Shown: positions 22,801 to 32,892 of the stretch, one piece after another
How positions within the stretch are numbered: position 1 is the first letter of the stretch
Layout: every line of letters begins with the position of its first letter
From: Lamellibrachia satsuma
Taxonomy: Eukaryota > Annelida > Polychaeta > Sabellida > Siboglinidae
Assembly: GCA_033239005.1 (NCBI GenBank)
Contig: BSQZ01000095.1
Location: 1,295,867-1,359,866, forward strand
Direction of reading: 5' to 3'
DNA length: 64,000 nucleotides
The notes under the pieces: model-generated
What the model was told of the DNA's origin: nothing
The model's input: the letters and a program-made list of their open reading frames with translations, nothing else
Database searches by the model: none
Translations under genes and position numbers: made by a program

Positions 22801-25800
22801 TACCAAAGACATTGGTGTTTCAATACCAAACACGTTGGTGCTTCAATACCAAACATGTTGGTGCTTCAATACCAAACACGTTGGTGTTTCAATACCAAAG
22901 ACATTGGTGTTTCAATACCAAAGACATTGGTGTTTCAATACCAAACACGTTGGTGCTTCAATACCAAACACGTTGGTGCTTCAATACCAAACACGTTGGT
23001 GTTTCAATACCAAAGACATTGTTGTTTCAATACCAAAGACATTTGTGTTTCAATACCAAACACGTTGGTGCTTCAATACCAAACACGTTGGTGCTTCAAT
23101 ACCAAACACGTTGGTGCTTCAATACCAAACACGTTGGTGTTTCAATACCAAAGACATTTGTGTTTCAATACCAAAGACATTGGTGTTTCAATACCAAAGA
23201 CATTTGTGTTTCAATACCAAAGACATTGGTGTTTCAATACCAAACACGTTGGTGCTTCAATACCAAAGACATTGGTGTTTCAATACCAAAGACATTTGTG
23301 TTTCAATACCAAAGACATTGGTGTTTCAATACCAAACACGTTGGTGCTTCAATACCAAACATGTTGGTGTTTCAATACCAAAGACATTGGTGTTTCAATA
23401 CCAAAGACATTGGTGTTTCAATACCAAAGACATTTGTGTTTCAATACCAAACACGTTGGTGTTTCAATACCAAAGACATTTGTGTTTCAATACCAAAGAC
23501 ATTGGTGTTTCAATACCAAACACGTTGGTGCTTCAATACCAAACATGTTGGTGTTTCAATACCAAAGACATTGGTGTTTCAATACCAAAGACATTTGTGT
23601 TTCAATACCAAAGACATTGGTGTTTCAATACCAAACACGTTGGTGCTTCAATACCAAACACGTTGGTGCTTCAATACCAAACACGTTGGTGTTTCAATAC
23701 CAAAGACATTGTTGTTTCAATACCAAAGACATCTGTGTTTCAATACCAAACACGTTGGTGCTTCAATACCAAACACGTTGGTGCTTCAATACCAAACACG
23801 TTGGTGCTTCAATACCAAACACGTTGGTGTTTCAATACCAAAGACATTTGTGTTTCAATACCAAAGAGATTGGTGTTTCAATACCAAAGACATTTGTGTT
23901 TCAATACCAAAGACATTGGTGTTTCAATACCAAACACGTTGGTGCTTCAATACCAAAGACATTGGTGTTTCAATACCAAAGACATTTGTGTTTCAATACC
24001 AAAGACATTGGTGTTTCAATACCAAACACGTTGGTGCTTCAATACCAAACATGTTGGTGTTTCAATACCAAAGACATTGGTGTTTCAATACCAAAGACAT
24101 TTGTGTTTCAATACCAAAGACATTTGTGTTTCAATACCAAAGACATTGGTGTTTCAATACCAAAGACATTGGTGTTTCAATACCAAACACGTTGGTGCTT
24201 CAATACCAAACACGTTGGTGCTTCAATACCAAACACGTTGGTGCTTCAATACCAAACACGTTGGTGTTTCAATACCAAAGACATTGGTGTTTCAATACCA
24301 AAGACATTTGTGTTTCAATACCAAAGACATTTGTGTTTCAATACCAAAGACATTGTTGTTTCAATACCAAACACGTTGGTGCTTCAATACCAAACACGTT
24401 GGTGCTTCAATACCAAACACGTTGGTGTTTCAATACCAAAGACATTGGTGTTTCAATACCAAAGACATTTGTGTTTCAATACCAAAGACATTGGTGTTTC
24501 AATACCAAACACGTTGGTGCTTCAATACCAAACACGTTGGTGCTTCAATACCAAACACGTTGGTGTTTCAATACCAAAGACATTTGTGTTTCAATACCAA
24601 AGACATTGGTGTTTCAATACCAAAGACGTTGGTGCTTCAATACCAAAGACGTTGGTGCTTCAATACCAAAGACGTTGGTGTTTCAATACCAAAGACATTA
24701 GTGTTTCAATACCAAAGACGTTGGTGCTTCAATACCAAAGACGTTGGTGCTTCAATACCAAAGACATTGGTGTTTCAATACCAAAGACATTGGTGTTTCA
24801 ATACCAAAGACATTGGTGTTTCAATACCAAAGACATTGGTGTTTCAATACCAAAGACACTGGTGTTTCAATACCAAAGACATTGGTGTTTCAATACCAAA
24901 GACATTGGTGTTTCAATACCAAAGACACTGGTGTTTCAATAAAATCGAGTTTGGGTTCAATTGTAATTGTGTCATTTGTAACTTGTGTACAAGGCAACGG
25001 GTTGGAAAAGCCAATACTGATTGGAATAAATGAAGGCAGGCGAAGAGAGGAAGACCACACATGGACAGATGAGATCAGGATTTTTGGAGACAGCTCATCA
25101 TGGACGTCACCAGAAGTCATACAACTTGATGTGACATCACAATTTGTAACATTTTAAATAAATACAATTAGTGTCATTGTTACTGATTTTTTTATAACAC
25201 TGTTTAATTGTAATGATGAGCTGTTGTGGTGCTGCGTAAGCAGTGTAACTGTAACTGACCAGAGTAAGTAAACCCACCCATGGCAGCAAGTGTGCATGAG
25301 TTCACTATAAAGTCTGTTAAAATCTCAGCAGGAATGGTGTGTCATCTTTAATTTATAAAACATTGTAATTGTGCTTAACCTTTGAGTATTATACAAACCA
25401 TTATATTTGACCCTATATAAAGCACTGTAATTGGAAACATTTTTCTGTTATTGTAGTTGACCTTCAATAAAGTACCGTAATGGTAATTGAGCTTTTGTGA
25501 TGCTGTGTAGTTGTAGCCGATCATAGTTAAACATTTAATTAAAATATCTGGAGTGGCAGCATACACATCTTTATTTTAACAATAAATCCTGTGTGACCAT
25601 CGCCGACCAAACAACATAAGATATCTAACTTCACTCAATTTGAGATAAACCAAAAATGGGAAAATGTGTTGAGTCATTCCGCAGCTATTCAGTACCTCTT
25701 CAATACCTATAGTAAAAACATCCATCTATGACTATTTATAATTCCTGTATAAAGTACAACCAATCTTGTATGTCACCAATATCAGAACTTCAGAGGATAT

Positions 25801-28800
25801 CAAGATGAGATGATGGAGATGGTTGGATGACCTGGGCCGCTGAAGGTAAAAGGACGAGAGAAAGGCCAGAATCAACATGAAGAAGGATGGTGAAAGTAGA
25901 GAGGAACCAAATGGGACAGAGTTCTTGGATGATGACAGAGAACACAGCTAGAGATTGTACGAAATGACAGAAGTTACTAAGTGACCTTGTGCACCAACAA
26001 GAGTGTGAAATGGATAAGAACAAGCCAGTGACATACCTTGCCCTCAAGTTCTGGTGGGAAGTCTTTGAGGAACTTGACGTGTGTGCCGTTAGAGTAATCA
26101 CGCTGAATAAAGACTTTAGCACAGTGAGGGGATGCCATACGGTTGTGATCCATCTTCGTCTGAAACAACAGCCACAGTCAAGGAAATCTATACTATAAAG
26201 TAGTTTGTTGCTGTCTGTCTGTCTGTCTGTCTGTCTGTCCTCATCGTCAGTTTTGTACGTGTGGGACTGAACTTTTGTAGGCAAGCCTGGGGGGCCTTGG
26301 GGATGATTCGTAAGTAAAAAATTTATTCCAATCGGGGTGGGGATAGTATGATGGAACTCCTGTGGGCGTTTACTGTAGATTACTTAACTCAGAAATAACA
26401 CAGCATAATAGGAGTTTGTATTTAAGTGCAATAGTTAGCAACACCATGCATGCACGTTTTCTACGATTGTTAGTTAGAAATGTTAGTCATGTGATCTACG
26501 TCAAACGCCCACACAAGTTCCTCCGTAAAGCAAGAATGCTTCTTAAAACCAGCAGTTGTACATGATTTTTGTGACGTGAATTTGACATTGGCAATGGCAT
26601 TGCCCTAGCAACACTTCACTGGGTAGTGCAAGGAGTTATAAGCTCTTGCAGTGGCTACCTGTTGGTACTTCATGACAAGCAGTCTCCCTGCTAGTGCGTC
26701 ATTACAAGCAGTCTCCCTACTAGTGCTTCATGACAAGTAGTCTCCCTGTTAGTGCTTCATGACAAGCAGTCTCCCCGCTAGTGCATCATTACAAGCAGTC
26801 TCCCTACTAGTGCGTCATTACAAGCAGTCTCCCTACTAGTGCGTCATTACAAGCAGTCTCCCTACTAGTGCATCATTACAAGCAGTCTCCCTACTAGTGC
26901 ATCATTACAAGCATTCTCCCTACTAGTGCGTCATTACAAGCAGTCTCCCTGCTAGTGCGTCATTACAAGCAGTCTCCCTACTAGTGCATCATTACAAGCA
27001 GTCTCCCTACTAGTGCGTCATTACAAGCAGTCTCCCTGCTAGTGCGTCATTACAAGCAGTCTCCCTACTAGTGCATCATTACAAGCAGTCTCCCTACTAG
27101 TGCGTCATTACAAGCAGTCTCCCTGCTAGTGCTTCATGACAAGCAGTCTCCCTGCTAGTGCGTCATTACAAGCAGTCTCCCTGCTAGTGCGTCATTACAA
27201 GCAGTCTCCCTGCTAGTGCGTCATTACAAGCAGTCTCCCTACTAGTGCGTCATTACAAGCAGTCTCCCAACTAGTGCGTCATTACAAGCAGTCTCCCTGC
27301 TAGTGCGTCATGACAAGCAGTCTCCCTGCTAGTGCATCATTACAAGCAGTCTCCCTGCTAGTGCATCATTACAAGCAGTCTCCCTGCTAGTGCGTCATTA
27401 CAAGCAGTCTCCCTGCTAGTGCATCATTACAAGCAGTCTCCCTGCTAGTGCGTCATTACAAGCAGTCTCCCTACTAGTGCATTATTACAAGCAGTCTCTC
27501 TGCTAGTGCATCATTACAAGCAGTCTCCCTGCTAGTGCATCATTACAAGCAGTCTCCCTGCTAGTGCGTCATTACAAGCAGTCTCCCTGCTAGTGCATCA
27601 TTACAAGCAGTCTCCCTACTAGTGCGTCATTACAAGCAGTCTCCCTACTAGTGCGTCATTACAAGCAGTCTCTGTGGGACACAGTGGCTAGAACATGCAA
27701 CTCTCAATCAAGATGACTGGGAATCGAAGCCTAGACATTTTCATTCGCTCCACTTTGCCTTAGTTCACACATATGTATAGATTATTAAATGCGTACCTGG
27801 CTGTATAGACAGCTGTGGATATATGTCTTTGTGCAGTAATTGCAGTGGGGCTGAATGCTTCCCACATAAGTCAAGTTGAAATGGAGCTATAAGCTTTCCT
27901 TACAAGATTAAGAACTTACCATTTTCAGAACTTTGCCATGCTCTCTAAGAAAATTTTACATAGTGGGGATGTGATGGCCAGGGCCACTTCTCTGAGTATT
28001 GTTGAACTTAAATTGTCTACTCCAGTGGCTCTATATGGTGCAACAGCTTCTTCAACACCACTTCAGTGTTGATCTCTACATTTTGGAAGTAGTCCATAGT
28101 CTTCGTGAATATCTTCACGGGGTTCAGGCAAGTTGTCAGTAGCCCTGTCAGTGAACACTGAGGCGAAGAAGTTGTTTAATACATTCACTGTCTCAAGTTC
28201 TCAAATGAGTCTGTGGTCACTTTTCCTTCGTTATCAACAAGGGGACTGTCACTGTCTTTTGTCCTAGTTTTAGAACTAGCGTACACAAAGAACAAAGTCT
28301 TTCTTTGTTATCTGCTAATCTTTTCTCAAAATTTCTTTTACCCTTTGCCACCTCATTTTGGATTTGGTTCAGTTGCTGCTATACAAGAGATGGTATTCTC
28401 CAGTTTCTGTGTATCTCTTCCACATCTGGTACGTCTTCCTCCTTGCTAATTCAGCTCGTTTTGTCACCCATCTGCGTTTCCTCCTCCTCTTGTTTGTTAT
28501 CAGAGGGATAAAACGCAGAGCTAACCACAGCTTTAAAAATGTCAAATCTCATATTACCGTCAGTATCCTGACATGCCTGCTTCCAGTTGTAGTCCTGTAA
28601 GAATATTTTTAATCCTTCATAGTTTCCCTCTTATAGTCATGGCAGGTCTTTTTTTATCATATCACAATATTGTGATCACTGAATGGTTCTCTTACTCTAA
28701 TACTGTCAACCATATTTGGTTTCATGGATGATAAAAGATCCAGTGAATTATCATCCCTGGTAGGATAGTGTACATTCTGGGTTATAAAAAGGTCTTGGGT

Positions 28801-30174
28801 GAGCTCCATGAATTTCCCCTCGGCTCCCGTCTGCATTCAGGTCCAGTCTATAGTTTATTAGTTCTGTGGTCTCCTACTATTACAAAACACTGTTGCATGA
28901 TGCACACGATAGTTCGTGGAGTGCTAGCACACTCTCAGGATCTGCAGACGTGCTGTGGTAGGTACCTACACCTGATGCATGCACAGAACCTGTCTACAGC
29001 ACTAATCTGCCAGCACTACATGAAACCAAATGTCTGTGAAGTCATGAACCCACAATTATTGCTACTGTCTGATTCTGTAGGGCTGCAGGCAAACAATCAT
29101 CCAAAACCACAGATGAAAAGGTCACTTAATAAAAGTTTACAAATATTAAACAGGTCCTTAAATTAATAAATGTCATAAGAGTTAAGCATAATTGATAGAA
29201 ATGACCAAATTGGATAAAACAATCAGTACACTGACTCTCTGCCACAAGAAGACCAAGAAATGTGCTGTCTATTACTCTATATGTGACCAAAACATTGTTA
29301 ACTCAGCCAAATAGTCAGTAAAGTAGTACAAAATCTGAAACTTGACAAACACCACAACAACGATAAATAGGTCAGATTACTCCATCATAAGTACTAAAAT
29401 CAGACAACCCCTTGAGATTAGTAATCAATGTCATACCTTTAATAGGTCATGAACAATTTTCAACAAACATCTAAGTCACACGTTGCATGTCAGGAGCTAC
29501 ACTGACAAGCTAGTCAGGTGACACTGAATGAAGTTAACGGATAAGAATCATATCAGTGTTTACCTGTCCGTGATACAGCAGTGGTCTGACAATTGGCCCA
29601 CCTACATCAATGCCACTACCAGGGTTTAATACTGGGATAGACATCTTACTGAGACACTGTTTAATGGATCGAGAGTGGCCACAGCAAGCCTTGTAGCTAG
29701 TGAAAGTAGAACACTAGACTTGTATGTACACAACAATGTGGGTGTCACACCGGCTTTGTGTTTCTGGTTAGTGGGGGGTCACTGCATGCATACAGCAAAC
29801 ATTAAATAGGTATTAGTTAGTGGTTCAATCAATAATGAATAATGACCATTTATCATATCTGATTAATGGTAATTAATCATTCAGATATAATGTAATGCTA
29901 CAATTTAGTCTTATATTTGATTCATAGATGAATTTCGAGTAATTTTTCCAGCTGAAAATTAAAAAAGAACACGAAACATTCAATGCCAATTGGCATTGCC
30001 ATTGGATTGGTATTTTAGTGTTATTGATAATTGCTATTGGTAGAAAGGGTATAACGAATGCAAACGTTGTTTTTCTGGAGTACAGTTACGGAAGAAATAC
30101 CTAAAGTAGTCTAGACTCTAGGCACACAAATACTGTTCATTTCTTTGAATGTTTACCTGACGTAGTTCTGTCAT
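19828..30174 (-). CDS. GOLGA7: GOLGA7, Golgin A7 palmitoyltransferase cofactor (whole gene)
   Basis: GOLGA7 (GCP16) is a small Golgi membrane-associated protein. In vertebrates it partners DHHC palmitoyltransferases such as ZDHHC9 to S-palmitoylate Ras-type proteins. Exons, minus strand: 30174-30157 (candidate), 26159-26037, 22289-22137, 21555-21454 and 19866-19828. All introns are GT-AG and join in frame to give 144 residues, near the roughly 137 of the human protein. Diagnostic blocks in order: [61 protein letters not shown] and [12 protein letters not shown]. The CxxC-like cysteines (about 79 and 82) match those palmitoylated in family members. If the 18-nt first exon is wrong, translation could start at Met in [10 protein letters not shown]. 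The introns and 3' flank carry four different minisatellites. Confidence 0.95.
19935..21450. repeat. 24-bp minisatellite, ~63 copies, in GOLGA7 intron
   Basis: The unit is GACAGACAAGGATAGTGGGA plus GTGT with frequent CACA/GACA variants and a few 22-bp units. Being a multiple of three, it yields long serine/threonine-type open frames on both strands (up to 471 codons), none of them a gene. A six-unit block (144 bp) near 20890 is repeated near 21034. The array fills the intron between coding exons 4 and 5 of GOLGA7 and reaches the splice donor at 21453. Confidence 0.95.
21454..21555 (-). CDS. GOLGA7: GOLGA7 coding exon (DPSERGLRV)
   Basis: Encodes 34 residues containing [21 protein letters not shown] and PSERGLRV, the conserved C-terminal block. 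Acceptor GACAG at 21556, donor GTATCC starting at 21453. The donor is followed at once by the 24-bp minisatellite, whose unit also contains TATCCTTGTCTGTCACAC. Confidence 0.93.
21850..22011. mobile_element. hAT-like MITE with perfect 8-bp target duplication
   Basis: A 162-bp element begins CAGGCCTGGGG and ends ACCCAGGCCTG, giving terminal inverted repeats of about 10 bp. Both flanks are CTCACAAT (21842-21849 and 22012-22019), a perfect 8-bp duplication as produced by hAT-superfamily transposases. The interior is rich in GTAATAGTAA and has no coding capacity. It lies in the GOLGA7 intron between the exons at 22137 and 21555. Confidence 0.85.
22137..22289 (-). CDS. GOLGA7: GOLGA7 coding exon (CFACLTAY)
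   Basis: Encodes 51 residues: [39 protein letters not shown] and THYEK. The CFAC pair corresponds to the palmitoylated cysteines of the family, next to a hydrophobic stretch that contacts membrane. Acceptor TTCAG at 22290; donor GTGGGT at 22136. A truncated LINE tail begins about 60 bases upstream of this exon. Confidence 0.95.
22350..22440 (-). mobile_element. 5'-truncated CR1-like LINE 3' end
   Basis: The segment containing GATTTGCCATCCAAGCCAAA and GGCAAGTGGACAAGGAA is nearly identical to the 3' end of the CR1-like element at about 31160-31230, including the tandem AACAAGATTT motif at its terminus. The 23-bp minisatellite begins where the homology stops. Confidence 0.75.
22442..24945. repeat. 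23-bp minisatellite, ~109 copies, in GOLGA7 intron
   Basis: The unit is GACATTGGTGTTTCAATACC plus AAA, with variants at a few positions (AAACACGTTGGTGC and others). The marker CATTGTTGTTTC occurs at 23021, 23711 and 24355, spacings of 690 and 644 bp (30 and 28 units), showing higher-order duplication. No stop codon occurs in any of the three plus-strand frames of the unit, producing overlapping frames of up to 905 codons that are not genes. Confidence 0.95.
24960..25110 (+). pseudogene. Possible LINE C-terminal remnant
   Basis: One plus-strand frame reads [25 protein letters not shown], resembling the Lys/Arg-rich GKRRRGR-x-W tail that follows reverse transcriptase in several LINE clades. 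Only this tail is present; it is short and could be chance. Confidence 0.35.
25160..25560. repeat. Dispersed TGTAATTGTAATTGAC-type repeat
   Basis: AT-rich sequence with scattered GTAATTG/GTAACTG motifs and phrases such as TTCAATAAAGTACCGTAAT, which recurs near 46168. Similar tracts occur at 41480-41900 and 46130-46290. Probably a dispersed non-autonomous repeat; no termini identified. Confidence 0.45.
26037..26159 (-). CDS. GOLGA7: GOLGA7 coding exon (KVFIQRDYS)
   Basis: Encodes 41 residues ending in [16 protein letters not shown] and FPPELEGK, the hallmark N-terminal block of GOLGA7 and GOLGA7B. Acceptor TTTCAG at 26160; donor GTATGT at 26036. It contains two in-frame methionines (MDHNRMAS) either of which could start translation if no upstream exon is used. 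Confidence 0.95.
26214..26239. repeat. CTGT tetranucleotide microsatellite
   Basis: About six CTGT repeats just upstream of the GOLGA7 exon at 26159, inside its first intron. Confidence 0.8.
26668..27671. repeat. 29-bp minisatellite, ~34 copies, in GOLGA7 intron 1
   Basis: The unit is GCGTCATTACAAGCAGTCTC plus CCTACTAGT, with G/A and C/T variants (GCGTC/GCATC, CTACT/CTGCT). The array ends directly at the head of the SINE at 27672. Confidence 0.95.
27672..27876 (+). mobile_element. tRNA-derived SINE copy
   Basis: The head CACAGTGGCTAGAACATG and GGGAATCGAAGCC resemble A and B boxes. The tail GCAGTAATTGCAGTGGGGC and GCTGAATGCTTCCC matches the copy at 54831-55053 read on the other strand. Confidence 0.6.
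27930..28870 (-). pseudogene. Degenerate CR1/L2-like LINE (endonuclease end and pre-RT region)
   Basis: Minus-strand frames with many stops. Near 28825-28680 an endonuclease-type end is readable: [27 protein letters not shown] and [10 protein letters not shown]. Lower down come [20 protein letters not shown] and then [16 protein letters not shown], the linker before reverse transcriptase. The order EN-linker-RT fits an APE-type LINE in the minus orientation, the same as the GOLGA7 gene in whose first intron it lies. Confidence 0.65.
29170..30150. other. GOLGA7 first intron, no coding signal
   Basis: AT-rich non-coding sequence. A short palindrome, AATGCCAATTGGCATT, lies near 29983. No recognisable exon or mobile element was found. 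Confidence 0.5.
30157..30174 (-). CDS. GOLGA7: GOLGA7 candidate first coding exon (18 nt)
   Basis: On the minus strand AAAATG opens MTELRQ and meets a GTAAAC donor at 30156. Splicing to the acceptor at 26160 keeps the frame exactly: [16 protein letters not shown]. Chance agreement cannot be excluded because the exon is so short, but start context, donor and phase all fit, and a transcript exon is needed upstream since the next exon begins at an acceptor. Human GOLGA7B also has an N-terminal QELRR-like segment. Confidence 0.5.
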
Positions 30175-30400
30175 TTTTAGTTCACACTTCTCATGTATAT
30201 ATCCGGGCTTTACAGCGGCGAGTTAATTGGACGATGCGTCGAAAGGCGCCATCTAGCGATATCCGAAAGCAACGTATAGCACCAAACACTAGCCTCGGTT
30301 ATCTAGGCTCCGTGCTGTGGCGTCCCGGTTTCTGTCACAAATCTTCGCCTGGACGCAAAGTAAACTTTTCAATGTGACGGAAATTATGCATGCACCCAAA
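30175..30400 (-). promoter_or_regulatory. GOLGA7: Probable GOLGA7 promoter and 5' UTR
   Basis: A CpG-richer patch (GGCGCC, ATCGCTAG, CGACGCATCG) in an AT-rich context, just upstream of the candidate first exon. It is bounded further up by the LINE cluster. A GGATATATAC sequence is too close to the ATG to act as a normal TATA box. Inferred from position only. Confidence 0.35.
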
Positions 30401-30539
30401 TTCTAGGTGCATACACCATTAGCTAATTACATTGTCATCCGGGAATTTGGCTAATTCATAATACAAAAGTGAAATTTTATCAATTTATACGCTGCAATTC
30501 AAACTATCCAACAGCAGATCCACTCATATCGTACGATAA

Positions 30540-31059
30540 CAAATTCTCTACCAAACTAGAGGAGGTAATGAACAATATCACTTTCCATTGAAAGATGTAA
30601 AGTTTAATAAATACAAACACAATAAGTCGACATGGATGACTTATGAACTCCTAGCTAAAATAAAAAAAACGAGACAAACTATACTTAGAAGCACACATAA
30701 CAAGTCCTAACTCAAATATAAACAAACTAAAATAATTAACTGAGTTAGAAAATAAAGCAAAAGAAGTAAGCAAATTAAAACGAGAAGTAAAGCTACTTAT
30801 CATAACCTACAATTTAGTCAATACAGGAATGACATCAGGAAAACAAGGGAAAACATAGCTAATGTTATCAACAAATCCAAAATACAAAAACAATTTCCGA
30901 CATATTTCAATGTAAATGAAAGCAAGATAACAGATAAAAAAGAAATAGCAACACAATTCAATAACTTCTTCATAAATATTGGACCACACCATGCAAACAA
31001 GTTAAACACTAATGGGAAACCATGCAAGCTTCAAATCATGTCTAAAAAAACAAATGATA

Positions 31060-31063
<4 letters not shown>
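30540..31063 (+). pseudogene. Plus-strand LINE, segment 1 (pre-RT region)
   Basis: With one or two stops, the plus strand encodes KYKHNKSTWMTYELLAKIKK, then IQKQFPTYFNVNESKITDKK and IATQFNNFFINIGPHHANKL, the linker just before reverse transcriptase in CR1/L2/jockey-type LINEs. The frame breaks off at a TA run at 31064 and resumes at 32892 in segment 2, so the intervening sequence is a later insertion. Confidence 0.8.

Positions 31064-31153
<90 letters not shown>
31064..31153. repeat. TA microsatellite, left flank of CR1-like insertion
   Basis: About 45 TA dinucleotides at the 3' end of the CR1-like copy, at the junction with the interrupted plus-strand LINE. Confidence 0.95.
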
Positions 31154-31156
<3 letters not shown>

Positions 31157-32823
31157 ACAAGATTTAACAAGATTTGCCATCCAAGCCAAAGGCCCAGATG
31201 GCAAGTGGACAAGGAAGCCATTGGCTTATCGAGAGTCCAACAATGTTCATCTACTTATAACCTGCCCTCCTGAGATATGTGTCAACCTTGTTTTTAAACA
31301 TATTCACGCTGCTAGCAGTTACACACTCTGTAGACAATTTGTTCCATTCATTTATTGTCCTCTGTGAGAACGAATGCTTCCTTATGTCCAATCTACATTG
31401 ATCCTTTACTAATTTTACCTAATGTCCTCTAGTTCTGCTATCCTTCTTGAGTGAGAAAAACATATTTCTATCAATATTTTAATACCCATTCAATATCTTA
31501 AAAACTTCAATCTGATCTCCTCTTAACCTCCTTGTCTCTAGAGTTGTTAAACCACATTCTTTCAGGCGTTCTTCATAACTAAGGTCTCCAAGTTCTGGAA
31601 TCATTTTAGTTGCTCTCCTTTGTATGCGTTCAAGCGTATCTATATCCTTCTTACGATATGGTCTCCATGCTTGTATACAGTATTCTAAATGAGGTCTAAC
31701 TATTGCTTTATAAAGAGGTATAATTAACTTTTTTCCCTTGTATGTTATGTTTCTTCTAATCAATCCAAGAATTTGATTACCCTTTGAAGCTACAATACCA
31801 CACTGCTCTGAAACTTTAATATCAGCGTTTATTGTAACTCCTAAGTCCTTTTCTTTTACAGTAATACCCAGAACAGTATCTCCCATTTTATAGTTTACAT
31901 TCAAGTTCCCATGTCCTGTATGTAGGCATTTACATTTCCCAAAATTGAACAGCATCTGCCATTTCTCAGACCATTTCACTAATCTGTCTAGATCGTTTTG
32001 TAAATGTTGTTTATCACCATCAGTATTAACCTTTCTAAACAGTTTTGTGTCATCCGCAAATTTCAGTACGTTACTTGTTATACTGTCATCCAAGTCATTG
32101 ATATAAATTAAGAATAATATAGGTCCTAATACTGATCCTTGAGGTACTCCACTCAAAACCGATTTCCAATTTGAAACTTCTCCTTCTACTACAACTCGTT
32201 GTCTTCTATCAGTCAGCCATTGTTCTATCCAGTCAGTTATGCTATCCCCGATACCATGGGCTTTTAATTTAAGTAGTAATCTTTGATGTGGCACTTTGTC
32301 AAAAGCTTTCTGAAAATCTAAGTAGATAATATCTACTGGCGATCCCACGTCTATCCACTTAGTGATTTCTTCCAAAAAACATAACATATTTGTTAAGCAT
32401 GACCTCGCTTTAAGGAATCCATGTTGAGATGAATTTAATAATTTATGCTTAACGAGGAAGTCCACCATATGGTCTTTAATTAACCTTTCTAATAATTTAC
32501 AAATCACTGACGTTAAACTCACTGGTCTGTAATTCTCTGACTTATTTCTCGAACCCTTTTTAAATAATGGTATGATGTTTGTTTCTTTCCATTCAAACGG
32601 AACAACTCCCTCTTTTAATGACAAGTTGCATACCCTTGCAAGTGGTATACTGATTTGTTCTACTGTTTCCATTAGTAATTTTGGAGGAATCCCATCCACT
32701 CCCGGTGATTTGTTATCCTTCATTGCCTTTATTTTCTTAGCTACCAATTCTGGAGTTACAACTAACGGACCTAAATAGTCAGATTTAGCCCCCTGAAATT
32801 TAGCATCAGCAACTGGTAATGAA

Positions 32824-32828
<5 letters not shown>
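31154..32828 (-). pseudogene. CR1-like LINE reverse transcriptase, 5'-truncated, nested
   Basis: A frame of more than 420 codons (32747-31479, open further upstream) covers an almost intact RT. Visible: DNKSPGVDGIPPKLL, NYRPVSLTSVICKLLE, HGFLKARSCLTNM, YLDFQKAFDKVPH, GVPQGSVLGPILFLIYINDL and catalytic FADDTKLF, followed by ERIQRRATKMIPELG and ETRRLRGDQIEVFKILNG, typical of the CR1 group. Downstream the same frame continues after TAA and TAG stops through KHSFSQRTINEWNKLS, so the end is inactivated. The 3' terminus carries tandem AAATCTTGTT. The endonuclease is missing through 5' truncation. The copy sits inside the plus-strand LINE. Confidence 0.9.

Positions 32829-32891
<63 letters not shown>
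32829..32891. repeat. TA microsatellite, right flank of CR1-like insertion
   Basis: About 31 TA dinucleotides separating the truncated 5' end of the CR1-like copy from the resumed plus-strand LINE. With the run at 31064-31153 it brackets the insertion. Confidence 0.95.

Positions 32892-32892
<1 letters not shown>

Noticed and set aside
22316..25157. Overlapping 905-, 850- and 744-codon plus-strand frames
   Set aside because: All three frames of a 23-bp tandem repeat are stop-free; the simultaneous openness in three frames shows it is compositional, not coding.
14335..27671. CRISPR-like regularly spaced repeats
   Set aside because: The arrays are head-to-tail tandem repeats with no unique spacers, in a eukaryotic intron context without cas genes.
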